Notes: generated by a model not told the origin, from the letters alone. Counted from the stretch's first letter, positions 40,507 through 53,459 are shown. The stretch is DNA of 64,000 nucleotides from Bradyrhizobium tropiciagri (GCF_018130505.1 NZ_JAFCKH010000001.1:434001-498000); one strand, 5' to 3'. Numbers and translations: made by a program.

Positions 40507-42716
40507 TGCCCGATCTTCTCCTTGAACTGTTCTCCGAAGAAATCCCCGCCCGCATGCAGGCCAAGGCGGCGGACGATCTGCGCCGCATGGTGACCGACAA
40601 GCTCGTCGCCGAGGGACTGGTCTATGAAGGCGCGAAAGCGTTCGCGACCCCGCGGCGCCTCGCGCTCACCGTGCACGGCATTCCCGCGCGCCAGCCCGAT
40701 TTGAAGACCGAACGCCGCGGCCCGAAGATCGGCGCCCCGGATGCAGCGGTGCAGGGCTTTCTGAAGGCGACCGGCCTCAAGTCGCTTGACGAGGCGACGA
40801 TCCAGAAAGATGCGAAGGGCGATTTCTACGTCGCGCTGATCGAAAAGCCCGGCCGCCCGGCGATCGACGTGATCGCGGAAATGCTGCCGGTGATCATCCG
40901 CACCTTCCCGTGGCCGAAATCGATGCGCTGGGGCGCGCGTTCGGCCAAATCAGGCTCGCTGGTCTGGGTGCGCCCGCTGCACGCGATCACCGCGACCTTC
41001 GGGCTCGAGACCGAAGAGCCTGATGTGGTCAAGTTCTCGATCGACGGTGTCGAGGCCGGGCAGACCACCTATGGCCATCGCTTCATGGCGCCCGGCGCAA
41101 TTTCGGTGCGCCGCTTCGAAGATTACGAGGCCAAGCTGAAGGCGGCCAAGGTCATCCTCGATCCGCAGGCGCGCAAGGACATCATCCTCGAAGACGCCAA
41201 GGAACTGGCGTTCGCGCAGGGCCTTGAGCTGGTCGAGGACCAGGTGCTGCTCGACGAGGTCTCCGGCCTCGTCGAATGGCCGGTCGTCATGATGGGATCG
41301 TTCGAGCAGGAATTCCTGTCGATCCCGGACGAAGTGATCCGCGCCACCATCCGCAACAACCAGAAGTGCTTCGTGGTCAAGGACCCCAAGACGGGCAAGC
41401 TGACCAACAAGTTCGTGCTGACCGCGAATATCGAGGCGCCCGACGACGGCAAGACCATCGTCGCCGGCAACGAGCGCGTGATCCGGCCGCGGCTGAGCGA
41501 TGCGAAGTTCTTCTACGAGACCGACCTGAAGACGAAGCTTGAGGACCGGCTGCCGAAATTCGAGCAGATCGTGTTCCACGAGAAGCTCGGCACGCAGGCC
41601 GAGCGGATCAAGCGGATCGAGCGGCTCGCCGCCGAGATCGCGCCGCTGGTCGGCGCCGACGTCGAGAAAACCAGGCGTGCTGCGCGGCTGGCAAAGGCGG
41701 ATTTGCTGACCGAAGTCGTCGGCGAATTCCCCGAGCTGCAAGGTTTGATGGGCAAGTATTACGCGCTGGCACAGGGCGAGGACGCCTCGGTCGCCGCGGC
41801 GAGCGAGGAGCATTGGAAGCCGCAGGGGCCGACCGATCGCGCGCCGACTGATCCGGTGAGCATCGCGGTGGCACTGGCGGACAAGCTGGATACGCTGGCG
41901 GGGTTCTGGGCCATCGATGAGAAGCCGACGGGATCGAAGGATCCATACGCTCTGCGTCGCGCAGCGCTGGGCGTCATTCGAATCGTCTTGGAAAATCAGT
42001 TGCGGATTCAGTTCAATCTTGTCCTGGTTTGGGCAGTCGCAACTTTCTTCGTGAAGAAGCGATTTGGAGTAGACCTAGACGACTTGTCCAAGATACCGAC
42101 CGTTGATGAACATGAATCAAAACTGGCTGGTCCCATCGCGGTCGTCGCATCGCGCGAAGTCACGGAGCCCTTCAACATCGGGGAGGTGATGCGAGACGTC
42201 CTGGCCTTCTTCGCCGACCGCCTGAAGGTCCAGCTCCGCGAGCAGGGCGCGCGCCACGATCTCGTCGATGCCGTGTTCTCGCTCGGTGGCCAGGACGATC
42301 TGCTGCTGGTGGTCCGCCGCGTCGAAGCACTCGGCAAATTCCTCGACAGCGACGACGGCAAGAACCTGCTCGCGGGAACGAAGCGCGCCAGCAACATCCT
42401 TGCCATCGAGGAGAAGAAGGACAAGCGGAGCTTCGATGGCGCGCCTGACGCGGCGCTCTACAAGCTCGACGAGGAGAAGGCGCTCGCGGCGGCGATCGAC
42501 CAGGTGAAGCGCGAAGCCTCCGCCGCGGTCGCCAAGGAAGACTTCGCCGCCGCGATGAGCGCGATGGCGAAGCTGCGCCCGGCGGTCGATGCGTTCTTCG
42601 ACAAGGTCAAGGTCAACGACGACGATCCGAAGGTTCGCGAGAACCGCCTCAAGCTGCTCAATGAGATCCGGGCCGCGACGCGCGCGGTGGCGGATTTCTC
42701 CAGGATCGAGGGCTGA
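40506..42716 (+). CDS. glyS: Glycyl-tRNA synthetase beta subunit
   Basis: The tRNA-binding subunit, 736 residues: [17 protein letters not shown] start, [29 protein letters not shown], and [11 protein letters not shown] are typical, and [14 protein letters not shown] begins the C-terminal HD-like portion. Downstream of that point about 200 bases (roughly 41975-42185) have AT-richer, non-preferred codons (ATA, GTA, CTA, TTG, GGA) unlike the rest of the gene, while the frame stays open. This suggests a recombined or laterally acquired variable segment. glyQ lies directly upstream. Confidence 0.97.
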   Translation: MPDLLLELFSEEIPARMQAKAADDLRRMVTDKLVAEGLVYEGAKAFATPRRLALTVHGIPARQPDLKTERRGPKIGAPDAAVQGFLKATGLKSLDEATIQKDAKGDFYVALIEKPGRPAIDVIAEMLPVIIRTFPWPKSMRWGARSAKSGSLVWVRPLHAITATFGLETEEPDVVKFSIDGVEAGQTTYGHRFMAPGAISVRRFEDYEAKLKAAKVILDPQARKDIILEDAKELAFAQGLELVEDQVLLDEVSGLVEWPVVMMGSFEQEFLSIPDEVIRATIRNNQKCFVVKDPKTGKLTNKFVLTANIEAPDDGKTIVAGNERVIRPRLSDAKFFYETDLKTKLEDRLPKFEQIVFHEKLGTQAERIKRIERLAAEIAPLVGADVEKTRRAARLAKADLLTEVVGEFPELQGLMGKYYALAQGEDASVAAASEEHWKPQGPTDRAPTDPVSIAVALADKLDTLAGFWAIDEKPTGSKDPYALRRAALGVIRIVLENQLRIQFNLVLVWAVATFFVKKRFGVDLDDLSKIPTVDEHESKLAGPIAVVASREVTEPFNIGEVMRDVLAFFADRLKVQLREQGARHDLVDAVFSLGGQDDLLLVVRRVEALGKFLDSDDGKNLLAGTKRASNILAIEEKKDKRSFDGAPDAALYKLDEEKALAAAIDQVKREASAAVAKEDFAAAMSAMAKLRPAVDAFFDKVKVNDDDPKVRENRLKLLNEIRAATRAVADFSRIEG

Positions 42717-42790
42717 TGGCTGGCTGCGGAAATATTTCGACACGATTTGCGATTTGTTAACCATGCCCTGCGAAGGTCCCGGCAAGTCAA

Positions 42791-42808
42791 CGATTTCTTA
42801 AGAAATCG
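42791..42808. promoter_or_regulatory. Perfect 18-bp palindrome before a duplicated-module gene
   Basis: CGATTTCTTAAGAAATCG is a perfect palindrome, 28 bases before the start at 42837. It may be an operator, or a hairpin in the 5' leader. No neighbouring regulator is evident. Confidence 0.45.
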
Positions 42809-42836
42809 CCCCTCGCCCAATGCAGGGACCTTCCCG

Positions 42837-43934
42837 ATGACTTCGATCGGCACCAATCCTTACGCCCAGTACGGTTCGGCCTATGCGCGGGCTGCGGCGA
42901 CGCCCTCGCTGGCCGCGACGCTGTCGGCTGACGGCAGTGCCGGAGATGCTTCGGCGTCCTCGACATCGAACGCCGCGACCAACCTCACGCTGTCGGACGC
43001 CGCTCGCGCCCAGCTCGCCAAGGCGCAGCTGCCCGACTTCGCGACGGTGACCAACGATGCGCGCATCACGCTCGACCGTCTCTACAACGTCGCCGGCGTG
43101 AAGGGCCCGATCGTCGATGGCGAGACCACGATCGATCTGTCGACGCTGGACCGCCGCTCGCTGTTTGCGATCTCGACCAACAACGGCGGAAAATTCTCGC
43201 CGGACGAGCAGGCGGTCGCCGCCACCGAATTGAAGCAGCGCTTCGACAAGGCGCTGGAGCCGTCGCTTGCGACCACGCGCCTGACCGGCGACTACAGCGT
43301 CAGCTACAAGGCGGCGCTCGACTGGCTCGATGGTGCCAGTGACGAGGAGAAGGCGACCGCGACCTGGGCCAAGCAGCGCGCCGCGGTGCTCAAGGGCTAT
43401 CAGGCGACGCAGCAGGATCCGAACACGCCGCCGTCGGACATTCCCGGAGATCCGATCGCAGCGGCGCTGGCGGGGACCGCGCCCCCGACCAAGAGCAACA
43501 CGCCGCGCGACTTCAGCAGCATCGCAACCGACGTGCGTGCTTTCCTCGACCGGCAGAAGAACGAGGCGGCGAGCAACGGCAAGGAACTGGTGTTCGATCC
43601 CGGACGCAAGACCGGACAACTCGCCAACCTGTCAACGCTCGACAACCGTTCGCTCTCGGCGATCTCGCTGAACCAGGACAAGAAGTTCTCCGTCGAGGAG
43701 ATCTTCGCCGCCAAGCAGGAGCTCAACACGCGGACGCGCCTTGCCGTGCTCGACGCGCTGAAGCAGAGCCAGTCCGACGGCGATCCGCGGGCGTTCAGCC
43801 TCGGCATCCTCAAGCAATACTCGTCGATGAGCTCGGAGGAGCGGCTGGCGACCAACTGGACGCCGGATTTTCAGGACGCCGCGGTCAAGAACTACAAGAC
43901 GACCTCGACGCTGCTCTCGCTCCTCAAGTCATAA
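42837..43934 (+). CDS. Hypothetical protein with two tandem copies of an unknown module
   Basis: A 365-residue protein of no recognised family. After a Ser/Ala-rich N-terminus (1-60), two modules of about 125-130 residues follow, at about 67-191 and 225-356. They match along their length: DFATVTNDARITLDR / DFSSIATDVRAFLDR, LSTLDRRSLFAIS / LSTLDNRSLSAIS, FSPDEQAVAATELKQR / FSVEEIFAAKQELNTR, and the closing segments with NYKTT / GYQAT. No signal peptide or transmembrane helix is evident. The start at 42837 gives MTSIGTNPYAQYG. A terminator follows. Function unknown. Confidence 0.75.
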   Translation: MTSIGTNPYAQYGSAYARAAATPSLAATLSADGSAGDASASSTSNAATNLTLSDAARAQLAKAQLPDFATVTNDARITLDRLYNVAGVKGPIVDGETTIDLSTLDRRSLFAISTNNGGKFSPDEQAVAATELKQRFDKALEPSLATTRLTGDYSVSYKAALDWLDGASDEEKATATWAKQRAAVLKGYQATQQDPNTPPSDIPGDPIAAALAGTAPPTKSNTPRDFSSIATDVRAFLDRQKNEAASNGKELVFDPGRKTGQLANLSTLDNRSLSAISLNQDKKFSVEEIFAAKQELNTRTRLAVLDALKQSQSDGDPRAFSLGILKQYSSMSSEERLATNWTPDFQDAAVKNYKTTSTLLSLLKS

Positions 43935-43972
43935 AATCCTTCACGAAGCCGCGCGTCGCCGCACAACACAGA

Positions 43973-44008
43973 AAAGCCCCGCCTGGAGGGGAGGCCAGGC
44001 AGGGCTTT
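43973..44008 (+). terminator. Rho-independent-type terminator
   Basis: AAAGCCCcGCCTGG pairs with CCAGGCaGGGCTTT around a short loop, giving a long stem with a single mismatch, between the convergent duplicated-module gene and DUF1236 gene. The A-stretch before and T-stretch after the stem let it work in both directions. Confidence 0.8.
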
Positions 44009-44082
44009 CTGGTCCGGTCGATCCTCACGCACATCCGCTTGCGCGGCGCCCGGACTGATCGCTCAGGCCGGTCGTTTCACGA

Positions 44083-44442
44083 TTAATCGACCACCTGAAC
44101 GATGCGGCGCGAGCGCGGCTCGACCAGGACGGTCTCGCCATTCACGACGGTGTAGCGATAGGGCGTCGCGCCGAAACGCTGCGGTACGTCGTAATAGGTC
44201 ACGCCGACTTCCGGCAGTACCGAGCCGACCGCAACGCGATCGGGGATCCGATAATCCGGCACGCGCTCGCGCACGATATATTCGCGGAACGCCGGACGTT
44301 GCTCGATCGCAATTCCGCCGTCATCCTCGACTGCGACTGAAGGACCGCCACGGACGATGCCGACGGTCTGCGCCTGTGCGGCAACAGCCGGCACCGTGAT
44401 CGCAGCAGCAACGGCTGCAACGGCAAGTAATCTGTTTCGCAT
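44083..44442 (-). CDS. DUF1236 secreted protein
   Basis: A 119-residue exported protein: signal peptide (LLAVAAVAAAITVPAVAAQA), then a charged region with the DUF1236 pattern REYIVRERVPDYRIPDRVAVG and YDVPQRFGATPYRYTVVNGET in part, ending RRIVQVVD. These proteins are common in Bradyrhizobium and are thought to be periplasmic; no function is known. It is transcribed toward the terminator at 43973 and divergent from the DUF3096 gene. Confidence 0.85.
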   Translation of the reverse strand: MRNRLLAVAAVAAAITVPAVAAQAQTVGIVRGGPSVAVEDDGGIAIEQRPAFREYIVRERVPDYRIPDRVAVGSVLPEVGVTYYDVPQRFGATPYRYTVVNGETVLVEPRSRRIVQVVD

Positions 44443-44698
44443 GGCTCACTCCATTTTCACGCTGCATATTCACGCTGCAAGGTGCCGGCTTCACGTTGCC
44501 AGCACACATGGGGAGCCAATTCATCCGCTCCGGTGATGTTCCGGAAAAACCACTGTCATATACGCGGCATTTTCGAGCAAATTTCGTGAGCGCCGGAACC
44601 CGTTGTCATCATGCGCGTCTTGATGTGGGAACTTGCGTTCCCGGCAGATAGACTGCCGCTCTCGATTCGATCTTCCGAAAACCACCGGAGAAATTTCA

Positions 44699-44854
44699 AT
44701 GGTCATCACCGCTGCGCATCTGCCTGCCATCGTGGCTTTGATCGCGGGCATATTGATTCTGATCATGCCGCGGCTCCTGAACTACATCGTCGCCATCTAC
44801 CTGATCTTCGTCGGGTTGGTGGGAATGGGGCTGCTGCGCTGGTTTCATATGTAG
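44699..44854 (+). CDS. DUF3096 small membrane protein
   Basis: A 51-residue, almost wholly hydrophobic protein with two transmembrane helices (AAHLPAIVALIAGILILIM and YIVAIYLIFVGLVGMGLL) joined by PRLLN, the DUF3096 pattern. The ATG at 44699 follows CCGGAGAA. Function unknown. It lies between the divergent DUF1236 gene and ppdK. Confidence 0.85.
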   Translation: MVITAAHLPAIVALIAGILILIMPRLLNYIVAIYLIFVGLVGMGLLRWFHM

Positions 44855-44945
44855 CGGGAAAGGGGGTTTCGCGGCTTGCGCGGGACCCCCCAAAATGGTG
44901 TAAGGCGCGCATCCTCGACCCCCTCTTTCCGGATTGTTGTCTGAC

Positions 44946-47831
<2,886 letters not shown>

Positions 47832-47857
47832 GCGATCAGATAGTTTGAAGACGGCAG

Positions 47858-47890
47858 TGGCCGGGACATTGTCCCGGCCATTTGTTTTTG
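47858..47890 (+). terminator. Rho-independent terminator of ppdK
   Basis: TGGCCGGGAC and GTCCCGGCCA form a perfect 10-bp stem with a three-base loop, followed directly by TTTGTTTTT, 27 bases after the ppdK stop. The clearest intrinsic terminator in the window. Confidence 0.9.
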
Positions 47891-47896
47891 CGGGAG

Positions 47897-47984
47897 CGTA
47901 GGATGGGTGGAGCGCAGCGATACCCATCATCTCACCACACGCCGGGAGAAGTGATGGGTATCGCTACGCTCCACCCATCCTACG
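47897..47984. repeat. Palindromic intergenic repeat, family C copy 2
   Basis: Begins CGTAGGATGGGTGGAGCGC and ends CTCCACCCATCCTACG, with an inner GATACCCATCA/TGATGGGTATC pair; compare 35516-35602. It follows the ppdK terminator. The remaining bases to 48223 hold the promoter of the next gene; no clear motif was identified. Confidence 0.9.
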
Positions 47985-48223
47985 CGACCGCGCGATCAAT
48001 ATTTCATTCACCATCTTCGTTGACGAGCCGTTTACGACTTTCATCCGCCGCGCATTTACCACGCTGTGCGACGCAACACGCGAGATCTACGTGATTGCTT
48101 GAGTGTAGCGCGCGGGCAACGCCGATTAACTCCGCGGCAACCTAAACACGTTAGCAACGATAAAGGTCGAATTGCGCGGATGTACCGCGTTCGATTGCAC
48201 AGTAAGCGTTGCGTGAGCGTACG

Positions 48224-49705
48224 ATGTTTGTGTTGCGTAACCAGCCGAGGGGCGCACGGTTTGCGCTCTTCGGTCTCGGTCTCAGCATCTTCGCCCTGAT
48301 GCCGACCGAGATGGGATATCAGGATATCGCCTCACTGCTCGCCCGCCAGCCGGGCGTCGCGGAGCGCTGGCAGAAGCGCGTGTTCTCATCCGCCGTCGGC
48401 TCGATCCAGGTCGCCACCTACAGCTTCGGCCGCCCGATCGGCACCTCCGCGCCGCAGGCTCCGAACGTCATTCTCGCCAGCCTCGGCAACCAGAGCACTG
48501 ACATCACGGGCACCGTGACGCGCAATCCGCTCGCGGCGCCGCCGCCGCGCTACCAGGCATCCGATTTCCCGAGGGTCGACCGCACGCTGAAGGGCGACCG
48601 TCTCGTCGTCAGGTCGCCCGATGCGGCTGAGCCTGAGCTGCCCGCCAATCCGGCCCAGCCGAACGAGGATCCGGCGACGTCGAATTCATTGGTCAAGGGA
48701 ATGAAGACCGCGACCGCACCGGCCGACAGCGCGCCGCTCGATCCCGAGCTGCAGGAGGCGCTGCGTGCGCCGCCGCTGCTGCAATACTCGCAGCCGTCGG
48801 CGCAGCAGCAGGATGTTTCGCTGTCGCTGGAAGCCGACCCGCTCAATGACCTGAAGCCGGCGCCGGCCGCTCCGGCACGGACGGCTCACGCCAATACGGC
48901 GCCGTCGCGCGACCCGTTCGCGGTCCAGACCTCCAGCCTGTTCTTCGGCTCGTCGCTCGGTGCGCCCGAGAGCATCGAGCGCTGGCAGCCCGGTGAGGAG
49001 CCGGTCGTGGTGGCGCCGGCCGTGCAGCCCGATCCCGACATGAAGGTGATGGCATCCTTGCCGGTCGATGCCGACGGCCCCGTGAAGGCCGGCGAGATGG
49101 GCGAGAGCATCGCGCCGAAGGGCGAGGTCAACGCCGACGACCAGCACAGCAAGACGCCGGCCGAGCGGCTCGGCCTGCTCGACGAACATTCCCGCGCCAA
49201 GTCGGAAAAGTGCCTCGCCGAAGCGGTGTATTTCGAGGCGCGCGGCGAAGCGGTGCGCGGCCAGATCGCGGTCGCCCAGGTGGTGCTGAACCGCGCCTTC
49301 TCCGGCAAATATCCCGACACCGTGTGCGGCGTGGTCTACCAGAACAAGCACCGGCATTACGCCTGCCAGTTCACCTTCGCCTGCGACAACGTCCGCGACG
49401 TGGTCCGCGAGCCCGACATGTGGGACCGCGCCAGGAAGATCTCGAAGGCAATGCTCGACGGCAAATTGTGGCTGCCGGAAGTCGACCGCTCGACCCATTA
49501 TCACGCCTACTGGGTGCGGCCGTCCTGGGTCAGCGAGATGAAGAAGATGTACAAGTTCGGCGTCCACACCTTCTATCGGCCACGCGCCTGGGGCAACGGC
49601 AGCGATGCGCCGAGCTGGGGCAATCCGGCCGAAACGGCCGCGATCTCCGCCCAGCTCGCCTCAGCCGCGCAAAGCTCGGCCGAGCAGGCCAGCGCGAAGC
49701 GGTAG
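48224..49705 (+). CDS. SleB-like cell-wall hydrolase
   Basis: A 493-residue exported or membrane-anchored hydrolase of the SleB (Hydrolase_2) family, which cleaves peptidoglycan glycan strands. The catalytic domain is C-terminal, about residues 325-460, with AEAVYFEARGEAVRGQIAVAQ (Glu candidate nucleophile or acid) in part, YACQFTFACD, and THYHAYWVRPSWV. The N-terminal 320 residues are Pro/Ala-rich and low-complexity after a hydrophobic segment (FALFGLGLSIFALMP), giving a long periplasmic linker. The start at 48224 was preferred over an in-frame GTG at 48209. Confidence 0.88.
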   Translation: MFVLRNQPRGARFALFGLGLSIFALMPTEMGYQDIASLLARQPGVAERWQKRVFSSAVGSIQVATYSFGRPIGTSAPQAPNVILASLGNQSTDITGTVTRNPLAAPPPRYQASDFPRVDRTLKGDRLVVRSPDAAEPELPANPAQPNEDPATSNSLVKGMKTATAPADSAPLDPELQEALRAPPLLQYSQPSAQQQDVSLSLEADPLNDLKPAPAAPARTAHANTAPSRDPFAVQTSSLFFGSSLGAPESIERWQPGEEPVVVAPAVQPDPDMKVMASLPVDADGPVKAGEMGESIAPKGEVNADDQHSKTPAERLGLLDEHSRAKSEKCLAEAVYFEARGEAVRGQIAVAQVVLNRAFSGKYPDTVCGVVYQNKHRHYACQFTFACDNVRDVVREPDMWDRARKISKAMLDGKLWLPEVDRSTHYHAYWVRPSWVSEMKKMYKFGVHTFYRPRAWGNGSDAPSWGNPAETAAISAQLASAAQSSAEQASAKR

Positions 49706-49737
49706 GGCCGGAGCTCCAAGACGGCTCGCCCGGCCGC

Positions 49738-49818
49738 GTCATTCCGGGATGGCCCGCAGGGGCCAGGCCCGGAATCTCGATGGAATTCCGGGTTCGCGCT
49801 GCGGCGTCCCGGAATGAC
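49738..49818. repeat. Palindromic intergenic repeat, family A copy 3
   Basis: Begins GTCATTCCGGGATGG and ends CCCGGAATGAC, with inner arms GGCCCGCAGGGGCC; compare 5880 and 9234. It lies after the SleB-like gene. Confidence 0.9.
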
Positions 49819-49960
49819 GGCCATCATGCTTTTCCAATTCCGCAGAGCTGCCCTGCAGGCGAAGATTTTTCTCCATCGCCCCCTTGGGGTTTTCATGCAG
49901 CTGCATTAACTCCCTGTAAGCTTTGGTGCGGGGTGCCCCGCAGCAGTTGCGGGGAAAGAC

Positions 49961-51205
49961 ATGACTGTAACCACCGGTGACGCTCGTCCGGCCTCTGCCA
50001 CCTGGCGCACACCGCTTGTGATCATCGTCTGCGGCTGCGCGATCGCGCTGCTCAGCTTCGGCCCGCGCTCCAGCCTCGGCTTCTTCGTGCAGCCGATGAG
50101 CAAGGAATTCACTTGGGGCCGCGACGTGTTCGGCCTCGCGCTGGCGCTGCAGAACCTGCTGTGGGGCCTCGGCCAGCCGATCGCCGGCGCGATTGCCGAC
50201 CGCTTTGGGCTGCTGCGCGTGATGGTGGTCGGCGCGCTGCTTTACGCCGCCGGCCTGCTGTTGATGCGCTACTCGTCGTCGCCGCTGTCGCTCGATATCG
50301 GTGCCGGAGTCCTGATCGGCTTCGGCCTGTCGGGCTCTTCGTTCAACCTGGTGCTGTCCGCCTTCAGCAAGTTGCTGCCGCCCGAACGCCGCGGCATCGC
50401 GCTCGGCGCGGGCACCGCGGCCGGCTCGTTCGGCCAGTTCCTGTTCGCGCCGTTCGGCGTTGCGATGATCGACAATTTCGGCTGGCAGACCGCGCTCCTG
50501 GTGTTCGGCATACTGATGCTGTTGATCCTGCCGCTGTCGCTGGCACTCGCAACGCCGCCGGCCGAGACCAGCAACGTTCCGGCCGCCGATCAGCAGTCGT
50601 TCAAGACTGCGCTTGCCGAAGCGTTCGGCCACCGCTCCTATGTGCTGCTGGTGCTCGGCTTCTTTACCTGCGGCTTCCAGCTCGCCTTCATCACCGTGCA
50701 TCTGCCGGCCTATCTCGCCGACCGCGGCATTCCGGCGACGACCGGCGGCTGGGTGATCGCGGCGATCGGCCTGTTCAACATCATCGGCTCGCTCAGCGTC
50801 GGCTGGCTGCAGAACGTGTTCCCGAAGCGCTACATTCTGTCGGTGATCTATTTCACCCGCGCGCTGTCGATCGTCGTCTTCATCTCGTTCCCGATCACGA
50901 CCTTCTCGGCGATCGCGTTCGGCGCAGTCAGTGGTTTGACTTGGCTGTCCACGGTGCCGCCGACCTCAGCGCTGGTGGCGCTGATGTTCGGCACGCGCTG
51001 GTTCGCGACACTGTACGGCTTCGCCTTCGTCAGCCATCAGGTCGGCGGCTTCCTCGGCGTCTGGCTCGGCGGCATCGTGTTCGAGCAGTACGGTTCCTAC
51101 ACGCCGATCTGGTGGCTGTCGGTGCTGTTCGGCGTGCTGTCGGCGCTGATCAACCTGCCGATCGTCGAAAAGCCGGTGGCCCGCCTGGTTGCGCAGCCTG
51201 CCTGA
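49961..51205 (+). CDS. MFS transporter, oxalate/formate-antiporter-like
   Basis: A 414-residue, 12-helix major-facilitator protein. The first half has [20 protein letters not shown] in part and [16 protein letters not shown] (motif A-like); the second half [21 protein letters not shown] in part, and [21 protein letters not shown] in part. The pattern fits monocarboxylate/oxalate-formate-type MFS proteins. Substrate unknown. The AcuI-type reductase starts 46 bases downstream and may share its transcript. Confidence 0.88.
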   Translation: MTVTTGDARPASATWRTPLVIIVCGCAIALLSFGPRSSLGFFVQPMSKEFTWGRDVFGLALALQNLLWGLGQPIAGAIADRFGLLRVMVVGALLYAAGLLLMRYSSSPLSLDIGAGVLIGFGLSGSSFNLVLSAFSKLLPPERRGIALGAGTAAGSFGQFLFAPFGVAMIDNFGWQTALLVFGILMLLILPLSLALATPPAETSNVPAADQQSFKTALAEAFGHRSYVLLVLGFFTCGFQLAFITVHLPAYLADRGIPATTGGWVIAAIGLFNIIGSLSVGWLQNVFPKRYILSVIYFTRALSIVVFISFPITTFSAIAFGAVSGLTWLSTVPPTSALVALMFGTRWFATLYGFAFVSHQVGGFLGVWLGGIVFEQYGSYTPIWWLSVLFGVLSALINLPIVEKPVARLVAQPA

Positions 51206-51251
51206 TGGGTTAAACATTCCCCGAAACCAAGGCTTTCGGGGAGTGCTCATC

Positions 51252-52238
51252 GTGGCAACGTTCAAGGCAATCAGGATCGACAAGGCGGACAAGGGTACCA
51301 CCGCCGCGCTCACGCAATTCGACGAAGCCGAACTGATGGACGGCGACGTGACCGTTCGCGTCGAATGGTCGACGCTGAACTATAAGGACGGCCTCGCGCT
51401 GACCGGCAAGGCGCCGGTGGTGCGCAGGTTCCCGATGATCGCCGGCATCGATTTCGCCGGCACCGTCGAGCAATCCAGCCATCCCGACTGGAAGGCGGGC
51501 GACAAGGTCGTCTGCAACGGCTGGGGCATGGGCGAGACCCATCTCGGCGCCTATGCCGAGAAGGCCCGCGTCAAGGGCGACTGGCTGGTGCGGCTGCCTG
51601 ACGGGATTTCGGCGCGCGATGCGATGGCGGTCGGCACCGCCGGCTACACCGCGATGCTCTCGGTGCTGGCGCTGGAGAAACACGGCTTGACGCCCAAGAG
51701 CGGGCCGGTCGTGGTGACCGGGGCTGCCGGCGGCGTCGGCTCGGTCGCGATCGCGGTGCTGTCCAAGCTCGGCTACCACGTCATCGCCTCGACCGGGCGG
51801 GCGTCCGAAGCCGATTATCTGAAGGGTCTCGGCGCCGCCGAGGTGATCGACCGCGCCGAACTGTCGGGGCCGGCGAAGCCGCTGGCAAAGGAGCGCTGGG
51901 CCGGCGGCGTCGACAGCGTCGGTTCGACCACGCTCGCCAACATGCTCTCGATGACCAAGTATGGCGGCGCGATCGCGGCCTGCGGCCTAGCCGCCGGTAT
52001 GGATCTGCCGTCGTCGGTTGCGCCCTTCATTTTGCGGGGGGTGTGCCTTCTCGGCATCGACTCCGTGATGTGCCCGATCGAGCTGCGGAGAGCCGCCTGG
52101 GCCCGCCTGGCCAGCGATCTGGATAAGGCAAAACTTGCTGATATCACTCACGAAATTACGATGGACGAGGTCGCCGGTTATGGCGCCAAAATCCTCGGCG
52201 GCGAGGTCCGCGGTCGCATCGTGGTAAAAATAGTCTGA
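51252..52238 (+). CDS. acuI: Acrylyl-CoA reductase-type medium-chain dehydrogenase
   Basis: A 328-residue NADPH-dependent reductase of the AcuI/YhdH family, which reduces acrylyl-CoA to propionyl-CoA. It lacks the zinc-binding cysteines of alcohol dehydrogenases. Visible motifs are [21 protein letters not shown] in part, [22 protein letters not shown], the cofactor-binding [10 protein letters not shown] and STGRASE. The start is a GTG at 51252 with GGGGAG about eight bases upstream. It follows the MFS gene and could detoxify acrylyl-CoA made during 3-hydroxypropionate or DMSP-like metabolism; that is inference. Confidence 0.85.
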   Translation: MATFKAIRIDKADKGTTAALTQFDEAELMDGDVTVRVEWSTLNYKDGLALTGKAPVVRRFPMIAGIDFAGTVEQSSHPDWKAGDKVVCNGWGMGETHLGAYAEKARVKGDWLVRLPDGISARDAMAVGTAGYTAMLSVLALEKHGLTPKSGPVVVTGAAGGVGSVAIAVLSKLGYHVIASTGRASEADYLKGLGAAEVIDRAELSGPAKPLAKERWAGGVDSVGSTTLANMLSMTKYGGAIAACGLAAGMDLPSSVAPFILRGVCLLGIDSVMCPIELRRAAWARLASDLDKAKLADITHEITMDEVAGYGAKILGGEVRGRIVVKIV

Positions 52239-52249
52239 CGACGTTCAGA

Positions 52250-52308
52250 CTTTACCAACCAAGCTGCTCCAATGTTGCCACTGTTGGTATGGTAAGCAGC
52301 GGGTAAAG
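52250..52308. other. Extended stem-loop after the AcuI gene
   Basis: CTTTACC pairs with GGTAAAG and, inside it, GCTGCT with AGCAGC, giving a two-part stem with an asymmetric internal loop; a further TACCAAC/GTTGGTA pairing competes with it. Could be a terminator or a structured leader of the next gene. Confidence 0.4.
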
Positions 52309-52424
52309 AGACTTGCAGCATGATCCCGGGGGCCGGGATGTCCTCGCGCAGACGTGGATAGCGTCGTGACGGGGGTCATGCTCAACAAGGAGCGGTGCCC
52401 GCGCTCGTAGGGTGGAGTAGGTGC

Positions 52425-53000
52425 ATGCTTGCGCGTTTCGTGTTGGGGGCCGTGACGGCCGGAGCGATGGTCGTACCGGCGTTCGCAGGCATGATGAACG
52501 CCGACGAGGCGCGTAAATTCGTTGCCGGCAAGGTGTTCGCCTTCACCTGTTTCGACGGCACCCGCGGTGCCGGCCGCATCCTCGACGACATGGGCGCGGC
52601 AGGCTCGGTCCAGTTCTCCGGCTCCGGCCCGATCCGTCATGTCCGGCTACCCGGCAACACGCTGCAGGTCCGCGGCCAGAGCGTTTGCGCCTCGCTGAAG
52701 GGCATTCCGTTCGAGCCCTGTTTCAATCTTGAGAAGCAGGACGAGCGTTCGTTCCGCGGCTCGGTCTCCGGCATGGGTTTCGCTTATTGCGAATTCCGCC
52801 ATCAGGGCGCGCAGCAGATGCTGATCGCCCGTTCGGTGGCACGCCCGCGTCCGCACGCGCGCACCCGGTCGGCGGACGCCTCGCAGTCCGAAGTGTCGCG
52901 GGTCGAAACGCCGCGGGTCGAGAGCTCGAAGCTCGAGCCGATCAAGGCCGAGCCGGCCAAGGTCGAGAGCCCCCCGGAACTGCGCCGGTCGACGGACTAA
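52425..53000 (+). CDS. Secreted hypothetical protein
   Basis: A 191-residue exported protein: signal peptide (FVLGAVTAGAMVVPAFAG), a globular region of about 110 residues with four or more cysteines (FTCFDGTRG, QSVCASLKG, EPCFNLEK, FAYCEFRH), likely disulfide-bonded, then a C-terminal repetitive charged tail with VETPRVESSKLEPIKAEPAK. Function unknown. The ATG at 52425 has GGAG about ten bases upstream. Confidence 0.7.
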   Translation: MLARFVLGAVTAGAMVVPAFAGMMNADEARKFVAGKVFAFTCFDGTRGAGRILDDMGAAGSVQFSGSGPIRHVRLPGNTLQVRGQSVCASLKGIPFEPCFNLEKQDERSFRGSVSGMGFAYCEFRHQGAQQMLIARSVARPRPHARTRSADASQSEVSRVETPRVESSKLEPIKAEPAKVESPPELRRSTD

Positions 53001-53035
53001 GCGTCATCGTCATTGCGCCTTAGCTCCTTGTTTGC

Positions 53036-53081
53036 GCGTGATCTTTTCAGAAGAACCGGTTCGCGCTTTTTCGGATCATGC
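53036..53081. repeat. Short palindromic repeat, family F copy 2
   Basis: A diverged copy of the element at 8436: GCGTGATCTTTTCAG on one arm and TTTTTCGGATCATGCG on the other, around AACCGGTTCGC. It lies downstream of the secreted-protein gene. Confidence 0.75.
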
Positions 53082-53225
53082 GTGAGTGCCGGACATCTCG
53101 TCCTTTCGCACTAACCCGAATATCCGCCACCAAGCCGTAGTCATACGGATGGCGGCGTTTGCGCTGGCGGCTACTCAATAGCCGACGTTCACCGGAACGT
53201 GGGGACCACGCATTTGAGCACAGTT

Positions 53226-53459
53226 ATGGCGCAGTATTTTTTTCGCATCAGTGATGGCGATTACGCCGGCGCGTCCGATCACCCGACCGAATTCGAGAGC
53301 CGTGACGCGGCCTGGGCCGAGATGACGAAGGTTTGCGGCAACTTCCTCGGCAGCATTTCGCGCAATCTCCAGCAGAACAGCGAATGGAACATGGAGTTGC
53401 TCGACGAGGGCAGGAAGCCCGTGTTCAGAATCCGCCTCGTTGCGGAATCCGTCGACTGA
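53226..53459 (+). CDS. DUF6894 family small protein, second copy
   Basis: A 77-residue protein starting MAQYFFRISDGDYAGASDHP, the DUF6894 opening, followed by RDAAWAEMTKVCGNFLGSI and MELLDEGRKPVFRIRLVAE. It is related in layout but not close in sequence to the protein at 4165. It is cytoplasmic and of unknown function. It converges with the large DUF2339 gene. Confidence 0.72.
   Translation: MAQYFFRISDGDYAGASDHPTEFESRDAAWAEMTKVCGNFLGSISRNLQQNSEWNMELLDEGRKPVFRIRLVAESVD

Noticed and set aside
42747-42836. A longer start for the duplicated-module protein.
   Set aside because: The extension would translate through the perfect palindrome, and the ATG at 42837 begins the natural-looking MTSIGTNPYAQYG.
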